DNA of 64,000 nucleotides, taken from Gulbenkiania mobilis. Its GTDB lineage: Bacteria > Pseudomonadota > Gammaproteobacteria > Burkholderiales > Chromobacteriaceae. Within the stretch, counting starts at the first letter, position 1, and each line of letters begins with the position of its first letter. The notes under the pieces were generated by a model. The model was not told where the DNA came from. It saw nothing but the letters and a program-made list of their open reading frames with translations, and did not search any database. A program made the translations under genes and the position numbers. Shown one piece after another: positions 58,440-64,000 of this stretch. The stretch spans positions 341,307 through 405,306 of the forward strand of contig SMDA01000003.1 of NCBI GenBank assembly GCA_004346645.1, given 5' to 3'.

Positions 58440-58596
58440 GACAAGGGGGCCTCGAAAAGCCGTCGCGAGCGGATTAAGCACAAGGCGTAAGGGGTCCGGA
58501 GCACAGCGCCCGCGGTTGTACCCGCGTTACAGCAAGGGAACGAGCACCGCGCAACGCAGCACCCGGCTCGTATCGTAGGTTTAGCGATGGCCTCCA

Positions 58597-59598
58597 TCAG
58601 CCCACCACGAAGCCGTGCACATACGGGTCGGCATCGTCCAGCAGGATGCGGTTGTAGCCGGTGGTAATGGCCCACCCCTGGATGCCGGGGACGATGGCGG
58701 GCAGGCCGGCCACTTCGGTCTCGGCTTCGATGGTGCCGGTAAACTGGCTGCCGATGATGCTCTCGTGCACCAGCACGTCGCCCTTTTTCATCAGGCCGCG
58801 GCCATAGCGCTGGGCCAGCCGGGCGGAGGTACCGGTGCCACAAGGCGAGCGGTCCAGTGCCGCCGCACCGTACAGCACCGCATTGGCCGCATGCGAGCCG
58901 GGGGATTTCGGTGCGCCGGTCCACTGCACATGGCGCACGCCGCGGATATTGGCATCCAGCGGGTGCACGATTTCATAGTGCGCGTTGATGTAGTCGCGCA
59001 TTTCATTGCCCATCGCCACCAGCTGTGCCGGGGTGTAGTCGGCCATGTCGCGGTAGTTCTGCTGCGCTTCCACGATGGGGTAGAAGTTGCCGCCGTAGGC
59101 GATGTCCACTGTCAGCTTGCCCAGCGCGGCAATCTCCACCTCCACGTCCCTCATGAACAGGAAGGAAGGCACATTGGTCAGCTTGACCGTCCGGACCTTT
59201 CGGCCAACCTGGGTGTAGGTCGCCACCACCTTGCCGGCGGGCGTCTCCAGGTTGAGTACGCCCGGGGTGTTGGGCCGTACGAGGTCGTGCTCGATGGCCA
59301 TCGTGACCACACCGATGGTGCCGTGGCCACACATCGGCAGACAGCCGCTGGTTTCGATGTAGAGCACGGCCACATCACAGTCGTCCCGTGTGGGGGGATA
59401 CAGGAAGGCCCCGGACATCTGTGCGTGGCCACGTGGCTCGTACATCAACCCAGTGCGCATCCAGTCATAGCGGGCCAGGAAGTCCAGCCGCCGCTCGGCC
59501 TGGGTACTGCCCTCCAGTGCGGGCGCCCCGCGCGTCACCAGCCGCACCGGGTTGCCACAGGTGTGGCCATCTATGCATTCAAATTCCGTCACTGCCAT
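58597..59598 (-). CDS. 4-hydroxyproline 2-epimerase (proline racemase family)
   Basis: This cofactor-independent epimerase converts trans-4-hydroxy-L-proline to cis-4-hydroxy-D-proline using two cysteines. Both are present in this 333-residue protein: MCGHGTIG at about residue 90 and SPCGTGTSARLA at about 252. This excludes the trans-3-hydroxyproline dehydratase subgroup, which has threonine in place of one cysteine. The ATG at 59598 starts AVTEFECIDGHTCGNPVRLV. It is the first gene of the leftward operon. One GTTGGCCGAA copy is at 59199-59208. Confidence 0.9.
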   Translation of the reverse strand: MAVTEFECIDGHTCGNPVRLVTRGAPALEGSTQAERRLDFLARYDWMRTGLMYEPRGHAQMSGAFLYPPTRDDCDVAVLYIETSGCLPMCGHGTIGVVTMAIEHDLVRPNTPGVLNLETPAGKVVATYTQVGRKVRTVKLTNVPSFLFMRDVEVEIAALGKLTVDIAYGGNFYPIVEAQQNYRDMADYTPAQLVAMGNEMRDYINAHYEIVHPLDANIRGVRHVQWTGAPKSPGSHAANAVLYGAAALDRSPCGTGTSARLAQRYGRGLMKKGDVLVHESIIGSQFTGTIEAETEVAGLPAIVPGIQGWAITTGYNRILLDDADPYVHGFVVG

Positions 59599-59646
59599 CG
59601 CTGCGCTCCTTGGCTTGCGTTCATCTCACTGTAGGACGCCACATTT

Positions 59647-59844
59647 TTGAATACAATAAAAACCTGTAGCCCTGCAGGAAAACCACAGCATGATTCAGCG
59701 CAAAAACCCAAAATTTTGCATTTATGTTTATAAATATCAAATATTTAATTCATAGTTGCAAAAATGGTCCGCGCTGAAGAATGCCTCTAGCACAGCTAGC
59801 AGACAGGTTTTTTGCATACAATATTTCTTGTGTTTTGAATGCAA
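59647..59844. promoter_or_regulatory. Three TTGnATnCAA palindromes in the divergent control region
   Basis: The 303-bp gap between the epimerase and the deaminase gene is AT-rich. It carries TTGAATACAA (59647-59656), TTGCATACAA (59812-59821) and TTGAATGCAA (59835-59844). The first is close to the epimerase start; the other two are 23 bp apart in front of the rightward gene. They resemble operators of FCD-type GntR repressors (TTGTATACAA-like), and such a regulator is encoded at 62477. Confidence 0.6.
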
Positions 59845-59901
59845 AGATGGCTAGCATGAAGGCTGACTCACGCCCTCGCCCCAACCCTTAAGGAGCCCAA
59901 C

Positions 59902-60804
59902 ATGGCACATCGCTGGACTGGCGTTTTCCCTGCGGTCACCACCAAGTTCAATGCGGACGAATCCCTGGATCTGGCCGCCACCACCCGGCACATCCGCTGG
60001 CAGATCGAGTGCGGCGCAGACGGCATCATCGTTTGCGGTTCGCTAGGGGAAGCCTCCACCCTCACTGCCGAGGAGAAGATCACTATCCTGAAGGCCGCCA
60101 AGGAGGTGGCCGGCGACAAGCCGGTACTGCTGACGGTGGCGGAGGACAGCACTCGGGCCGCGTGCGCCCTGGCCCAAGCGGCCCATGCGGCCGGCGCCGA
60201 TGGAATCATGCTGCTGCCGGCCATGCGCTATGTGTCCGACGAGCGCGAAACGCTCAACCACTACCAGCGCGTGGCCGATGCCAGCCCCCTACCGATCATG
60301 ATCTACAACAACCCGGTGGCCTACGGTGTCAACATCACCCCAGCGATGTACGCACAGATGGCCGACGAGCCGAAGTACGTGGCCATCAAGGAGTCCAGCG
60401 GCGACATCCGCACCCTGACCAACATCATCAATGCGGTGGGTGACCGCTTCGCCATTTTCAGTGGCGTGGACGACCTGGCACTGGAAAGCCTGATGATGGG
60501 GGCGGACGGCTGGGTGGCGGGCCTGGTCGTGGCCTTTCCGAAGGAGACGGTGGCCATCTACAGGCTGGCCCGTGCCGGCCGCTGGGACGAAGCACGCCGC
60601 ATCTACCGCTGGTTTGCCCCCCTGCTGCATCTGGATGTCTCCATGAAGCTGGTGCAGAACCTCAAGTTGGCCGAAACGATGGTCGGCATGGGCACCGAAC
60701 ATGTCCGGGCACCGCGCATGCCGCTGACGGGCACCGAACGCGAGCGTGTCCAGGCCGTGATCGAGGCCGGCCTCGCCAGCCGGCCGGTATTGCCGGCGCT
60801 GTAA
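59902..60804 (+). CDS. DapA-family lyase, probable 1-pyrroline-4-hydroxy-2-carboxylate deaminase
   Basis: This 300-residue TIM-barrel enzyme of the DHDPS/NAL family probably converts the pyrroline product of D-hydroxyproline oxidation to 2-oxoglutarate semialdehyde with loss of ammonia. The family elements are GVFPAVTTKFNADESLD, CGSLGEASTL, the active-site tyrosine YNNPVAYGVN and the Schiff-base lysine in YVAIKESSGDIR. AAGGAG lies before the ATG. The specific reaction is inferred from the adjacent epimerase, dehydrogenase and aldehyde dehydrogenase genes. One GTTGGCCGAA copy is at 60666-60675. Confidence 0.87.
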   Translation: MAHRWTGVFPAVTTKFNADESLDLAATTRHIRWQIECGADGIIVCGSLGEASTLTAEEKITILKAAKEVAGDKPVLLTVAEDSTRAACALAQAAHAAGADGIMLLPAMRYVSDERETLNHYQRVADASPLPIMIYNNPVAYGVNITPAMYAQMADEPKYVAIKESSGDIRTLTNIINAVGDRFAIFSGVDDLALESLMMGADGWVAGLVVAFPKETVAIYRLARAGRWDEARRIYRWFAPLLHLDVSMKLVQNLKLAETMVGMGTEHVRAPRMPLTGTERERVQAVIEAGLASRPVLPAL

Positions 60805-60853
60805 CCCACCCATCCCTTCCCTGGTTCGTGGCCGACCCCGGCTGCGTTGATCT

Positions 60854-60882
60854 GCCCTCCCCCAGCGGGGAGGGCGGTTTTT
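60854..60882 (+). terminator. Terminator-like hairpin between the deaminase and the aldehyde dehydrogenase
   Basis: The stem GCCCTCCCC/GGGGAGGGC with a CAGC loop is followed by GGTTTTTT. It may make a step-down between two genes of one pathway. Confidence 0.75.
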
Positions 60883-60891
60883 TCGGCCAAC

Positions 60892-60901
60892 GGCGTACGC
60901 C
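60892..60901 (-). repeat. Intergenic copy of the GTTGGCCGAA motif
   Basis: TTTTCGGCCAACGG begins directly in the T-run of the preceding hairpin. It is one of 27 in the window. Confidence 0.9.
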
Positions 60902-60922
60902 TTGGCCCGGCAGGAGCTTCGC

Positions 60923-62350
60923 ATGCATTCCAACCTCATCGATGGCATATGGCGCAACAGCCAGACCGCGCTCCGCAACGAAAACCCTTCCGATCTGGAT
61001 GACGTGGTGGGCGAATATGCCAGCGGCAGCCCGGACGATATGCGCGAAGCCGTGGCTGCGGCCCGGGCGGCCTTCCCTGCTTGGTCACGCACAACGCCGC
61101 AACAGCGCTCGGACATTCTGGATACTGCAGGGAGCGAGATCCTGGCACGCAGGCAGGTGCTGGGCACCCTCCTGGCCCGAGAGGAAGGCAAGACCCTGCC
61201 CGAAGCCATAGGTGAAGTGACGCGTGCCGGACAGATTTTCAAATTCTTTGCCGGGGAGGCCTTGCGTATGCAGGGGGAACTGATGGACTCGGTGCGTCCC
61301 GGAGTTGAGGTTCTCGTCAGCCGCGAGGCGGTGGGGGTAGTGGGGCTGATCACCCCCTGGAACTTCCCGATCGCGATCCCCGCATGGAAAACAGCCCCCG
61401 CGCTGGCCTTCGGCAACACCGTGGTACTGAAGCCGGCCGAACTGGTTCCCGGGTCGGCCTGGGCGCTAGCCGACATCCTGCAGCGTGCCGGTCTGCCTGC
61501 TGGCGTGTTCAACCTGGTGATGGGCAGTGGCCATGTTTTGGGGCCAGCCATGCTGGACGCCGGCATCGATGCGCTGAGCTTTACCGGCTCCCAGCGCACA
61601 GGCCAGAGCCTGGCCAAGGCGTGCGCAGTGCGTGGCATCAAGGTGCAACTGGAAATGGGCGGCAAGAATCCGCTGGTGGTGGCGGATGATGCCGACTTGG
61701 AGCAGGCGGTGGAGTGCGCGCTCAATGGAGCGTTCTATGCCACCGGGCAGCGCTGCACCGCCAGCAGCCGGCTGATCGTCTGCAACAGCATCCACGATGC
61801 CTTCGTGACGAGGTTGGCCGAACGCACCGCCGCCCTGCGGGTGGGACATGCCTTGGCAGTGGAGTCGCAGATAGGCCCGGTCGCCAGCGAGGCACAGCTG
61901 GCGAACAACCTGTCGCACGTGGCGGGCGGCCAGGCCGAAGGAGCACGCCTGGTGTACGGCGGCGAGCACCTGAAGCGCACCACGCGCGGGTACTACCAGG
62001 CCCCGGCACTGTTTGCCGACTGCACACCGGACATGCGGCTATGTCGCGAAGAGATCTTCGGGCCGGTGGCTGCTGTGCTGCGGGCCGAAAGCTATGAGCA
62101 CGCACTGGCGCTGGCCAACGATACGCCCTACGGCCTGGCCGCCGGCCTATGTACCCGTTCGCTGGCGCGGGCCACGCACTTTCGCCGGCACGCTGAAGCC
62201 GGCATGGTGATGGTGAACCTGCCAACCGCGGGCGTGGACTACCACGTCCCCTTCGGCGGGCGGAAGACATCCAGCCACGGACCGCGCGAGCAGGGCCGTT
62301 ACGCAATCGAGTTCTACACCACGGTTAAAACTGCGTATCTCGGAAGCTAG
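60923..62350 (+). CDS. Aldehyde dehydrogenase, probable 2-oxoglutarate semialdehyde dehydrogenase
   Basis: This 475-residue NAD(P)-dependent aldehyde dehydrogenase probably makes 2-oxoglutarate in the last step of hydroxyproline breakdown. It has TPWNFPIAIPAWKTAPALA, the catalytic glutamate in LEMGGKNPLVV and the catalytic cysteine in GQRCTASSRLIV. The C-terminal GVDYHVPFGGRKTSSHGPRE is typical of the KGSADH group. The ATG at 60923 has GGAG upstream. It follows the deaminase gene. One GTTGGCCGAA copy is at 61813-61822. Confidence 0.88.
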   Translation: MHSNLIDGIWRNSQTALRNENPSDLDDVVGEYASGSPDDMREAVAAARAAFPAWSRTTPQQRSDILDTAGSEILARRQVLGTLLAREEGKTLPEAIGEVTRAGQIFKFFAGEALRMQGELMDSVRPGVEVLVSREAVGVVGLITPWNFPIAIPAWKTAPALAFGNTVVLKPAELVPGSAWALADILQRAGLPAGVFNLVMGSGHVLGPAMLDAGIDALSFTGSQRTGQSLAKACAVRGIKVQLEMGGKNPLVVADDADLEQAVECALNGAFYATGQRCTASSRLIVCNSIHDAFVTRLAERTAALRVGHALAVESQIGPVASEAQLANNLSHVAGGQAEGARLVYGGEHLKRTTRGYYQAPALFADCTPDMRLCREEIFGPVAAVLRAESYEHALALANDTPYGLAAGLCTRSLARATHFRRHAEAGMVMVNLPTAGVDYHVPFGGRKTSSHGPREQGRYAIEFYTTVKTAYLGS

Positions 62351-62370
62351 CATCGGGCAAGGGCCGTAGA

Positions 62371-62412
62371 CGGTGGACGGTGGACGGTGGACGGTGGACG
62401 GTGGACGGTGGA
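62371..62412 (+). repeat. Tandem repeat (CGGTGGA)x6
   Basis: Six perfect head-to-tail copies of a heptanucleotide, then a partial CGGA. It lies 20 bp after the aldehyde dehydrogenase stop and 64 bp before the GntR ATG, so copy-number change would alter promoter or leader spacing of the regulator gene. Confidence 0.95.
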
Positions 62413-62476
62413 CGGACAGCAGGTTAAGCCTCAAGCGCGGCTGTGGTATGGTTAGGCCGCAACCGAAAGAAAGCCG

Positions 62477-63196
62477 ATGATCCCTGCATCCGACACCCCA
62501 CAAAGCCTGACCACCGTAGCGACCGAAGCCATCCGCCAACGCATCCTGGCTGGGGAATGGGCCGACGGCAGCCAGCTGCGGCAGGAGGCGCTGTCGCGCC
62601 AGCTGGGCATGAGTCGGGTACCGATCCGCGAGGCGCTGCGCCAGCTAGAGGCCGAAGGGCTGGTCACCATCATCGAGAACCGCGGTGCGGTTGTTTCCCA
62701 GCTGTCGCTACCGGAAATCGTGGAACTGTTAAGGGTGCGCGTGCTTCTGGAGTGCGACGTACTGCTGGAGGCCATTCCCCGTCAGACCGGCGACGACCTG
62801 GCCCAGGCCGAAGCCCTGCTCGGTCAGTTCGAGGTGGCGCTGCGCGACAAAGACATCAGTGCCTGGGGCATCCTCAACGCCCAGTTCCATCTTGCTCTTT
62901 ATCGCGCAGCCGGCCGCCCGCAGACACTGGCCATCATTGAGCAGTTGCACAACCGCACTGACCGCTATACCCGGATGCAGATCCTGCTGACCGGGTTCAA
63001 CGATCGTGCACACCGTGAACACACCCAGTTGCTTGCCTACTGCCGTCAGAAGGATGCCATCAGCGCCGCCGCCTTCCTCAGGCAGCACATCCTCAATGCC
63101 GAGGAAGCCCTCGAAGCCTGGTACCGGACCCAGGCGCTGGCGCAGCAGGGCAAGCGCAGCCGCCGGCGCAAGACCGCCGACCCGGCCGCCTTCTGA
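62477..63196 (+). CDS. GntR-family (FCD) transcription regulator of the hydroxyproline cluster
   Basis: The 239-residue regulator has an N-terminal winged helix (about 10-75, with LRQEALSRQLGMSRVPIREALRQLEAEGLV) and a C-terminal helical FCD ligand domain (about 85-210). Possible metal or ligand histidines are in NAQFHLALY, REHTQLL and LRQHI. Being adjacent to the catabolic genes, it probably represses them until hydroxyproline or an intermediate binds. Candidate operators lie at 59647-59844. A heptanucleotide tandem repeat lies in its upstream region. Confidence 0.88.
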   Translation: MIPASDTPQSLTTVATEAIRQRILAGEWADGSQLRQEALSRQLGMSRVPIREALRQLEAEGLVTIIENRGAVVSQLSLPEIVELLRVRVLLECDVLLEAIPRQTGDDLAQAEALLGQFEVALRDKDISAWGILNAQFHLALYRAAGRPQTLAIIEQLHNRTDRYTRMQILLTGFNDRAHREHTQLLAYCRQKDAISAAAFLRQHILNAEEALEAWYRTQALAQQGKRSRRRKTADPAAF

Positions 63197-63293
63197 GCCA
63201 AGCTGTTGTTTTTCAAGGCAAGCCGTACCATTGCCGCGCTGGACAGCCCGTACCAAGACGCGCATACTGGCGCGCCCTCAAAAGGAGGCAGCC

Positions 63294-63470
63294 ATGCCCA
63301 TCAATTTTTATGACCTGCAGCGTCTCGAAGACGTGAAAATGCGTGACGGTCTGCGCCGCACCGCTTCGCCGGACCGGTTCGGCAAAGCGTCTAATGCCAA
63401 GAACACCAGCAAGCGCACGCACCCTTTGCTGGGCAAGCTGCTCGACCAAGTCGACACCCCCAAGAAGTAG
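63294..63470 (+). CDS. Small hypothetical protein, 58 residues
   Basis: I do not recognise this protein. It has a strong ribosome site (AAAGGAGG, about 6 nt before the ATG) and its own terminator, which make it a believable gene. It starts MPINFYDLQRLEDVKMRDGL and is basic and hydrophilic. It has no membrane segment and no cysteine. It lies 97 bp after the GntR gene in the same direction. Confidence 0.6.
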   Translation: MPINFYDLQRLEDVKMRDGLRRTASPDRFGKASNAKNTSKRTHPLLGKLLDQVDTPKK

Positions 63471-63480
63471 GCCCTTTATG

Positions 63481-63508
63481 TAAAAGCCCCGGCATGCCGG
63501 GGCTTTTA
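63481..63508. terminator. Terminator of the small hypothetical gene
   Basis: The 13-bp perfect stem TAAAAGCCCCGGC/GCCGGGGCTTTTA with a 2-nt gap contains TTTT on both strands, so it can act in both directions. Confidence 0.85.
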
Positions 63509-63517
63509 CATGGCGGG

Positions 63518-63580
63518 AGGCGTCCCGTGCGGATAACAAAGCCCTGCACCACCCGGCTTTCCTTATCACCAGAGACGCCC
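63518..63580 (-). other. Strong long-range hairpin in a gene-free GC-rich gap (candidate structured RNA)
   Basis: The outer helix GGGCGTCTC/GGGACGCCT is 9 bp on the minus strand only if two G-U pairs are allowed. Inside it are GATAA/TTATC and AAAGCC/GGCTTT around an 11-nt loop. The surrounding 63509-63790 gap is GC-rich, has other small hairpins (for example GCGG/CCGC) and shows no convincing gene. I could not match it to 6S RNA, RNase P RNA, SRP RNA or a known riboswitch. Confidence 0.35.
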
Positions 63581-63792
63581 CGAGAATACGGCCTCCTGCT
63601 CTCCTGCGCGGTTGATCCGCAACAGACCATCCCGACACCCCAGGGGCAGAGACACACGATCCCTTCGCGGGCGCCCGGACGGGCTTCAGCAGGCAAATCC
63701 GAGACTTACACCTGACTGCCCCCTCAGACGTTGAACAGCGATTGTGACTGCACGTCATTGAATGAACAGTTCACCATGCTGCTCCATTAAAA

Positions 63793-63835
63793 AAACATAC
63801 TCATGTTTGTACTCAAGAAACTCAGCATTGAGTAC
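63793..63835 (-). terminator. Possible terminator of the partial leftward gene
   Basis: There are two small stems: GTACTCA/TGAGTAC (63809-63835) and AAACAT/ATGTTT (63793-63808). On the minus strand they are followed by seven T residues. The stems are AT-rich, so the prediction is modest. Confidence 0.5.
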
Positions 63836-63873
63836 GTTCAACCCTGATCTGGCGCCGTTGCGCCGGCTCGGAT

Positions 63874-64000
63874 TCAGCTTTCCAGACGCCGGCGACAGGC
63901 ATCAATGGTGGATTTGATCTGTTGCGCCAGCATCTGCCTGATCGGCGCACTCTCACTCCGCTCACCCAATGAGCTTGCCTGCAGCAACATCCGTTCGATG
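63874..64000 (-). CDS. 3' end of an unidentified leftward gene (cut by window edge)
   Basis: The minus-strand frame is open from the window edge to a TGA at 63874-63876. It encodes at least 41 residues, ending APIRQMLAQQIKSTIDAC followed by RRRLES. The end is hydrophilic and helical-looking. The base composition fits coding DNA, and a terminator-like structure follows. The family cannot be identified from this fragment. Confidence 0.5.
   Translation of the reverse strand, partial: IERMLLQASSLGERSESAPIRQMLAQQIKSTIDACRRRLES

Noticed and set aside
63494..63715. A 73-codon frame (+) and overlapping minus-strand frames in the right-hand gap
   Set aside because: They have no ribosome site and a poor composition, and they overlap strong hairpins. 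They look like chance frames in GC-rich DNA.
63509..63790. 6S RNA (ssrS)
   Set aside because: The length and structure were suggestive, but I could not find the conserved central-bubble sequence. The neighbouring genes could not be recognised as zapA or a 5-formyltetrahydrofolate cyclo-ligase.

Overview
The window looks like chromosomal DNA of a Gram-negative betaproteobacterium, most likely order Neisseriales (Chromobacteriaceae-like rather than Neisseria). The reasons are the neisserial-type porin, petABC followed by sspA-sspB, the pilB-pilC-pilD-coaE-zapD-yacG operon, Neisseria-like SspA and bulk GC that I judge by eye at about 60-63%. I saw no phage, insertion sequence or CRISPR array. 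The classical Neisseria uptake sequence GCCGTCTGAA was not found.

Layout. 0-7 kb: tsaE (cut by the window edge) and amiC, then the leftward type IV pilus assembly operon. 7-11.4 kb: a major porin with a clear promoter, phrB, a ComEA-like DNA-binding protein and a YpjD-like membrane protein. 11.4-20 kb: ffh, an ATP-grasp protein, purB, the initiator tRNA, uppP, dsbA, a SPOR protein, comM and ubiK. 20-29 kb: glnK-amtB behind a sigma-54 promoter with NtrC-like sites, sspAB, petABC, a Nif3-family protein, and groESL under a perfect CIRCE operator. 29-37.7 kb: a surface-polysaccharide locus made of a WecA-like initiating transferase, dTDP-L-rhamnose genes rfbBDAC, a flippase and three glycosyltransferases. 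Its middle is markedly AT-rich. 37.8-54 kb: gltBD, a cardiolipin synthase-like protein, an Orn/Lys/Arg decarboxylase with a long leader, fpr next to an IscR-type palindrome, a nitronate monooxygenase, a KGG-repeat stress protein, a cystathionine gamma-synthase/lyase and an acyl-CoA ligase. 54-63.5 kb: an amino-acid (probably cystine) ABC permease and binding protein, then a 4-hydroxyproline catabolic cluster with a GntR regulator. The right edge holds a 58-residue hypothetical protein, a structured gap and the 3' end of a leftward gene.

Main discovery. The 10-mer GTTGGCCGAA (consensus about AGGTTGGCCGAAG) occurs 27 times perfectly, 15 on + and 12 on -, where well under one copy is expected by chance. 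It lies both inside genes and between them. One inverted pair forms the terminator of sspB, as Neisseria uptake sequences often do. The window also carries pilB/pilC/pilD, a comEA-like gene and comM, all linked to natural transformation. I propose the motif is a DNA uptake sequence of a dialect unlike those of Neisseriaceae.

Other strong regulatory signals are the sigma-54/NtrC region at glnK, CIRCE at groES, a near-perfect sigma-70 promoter for tRNA-fMet, an IscR-like 25-mer at fpr, three TTGnATnCAA palindromes in the hydroxyproline cluster and a (CGGTGGA)6 tandem repeat upstream of its GntR regulator.
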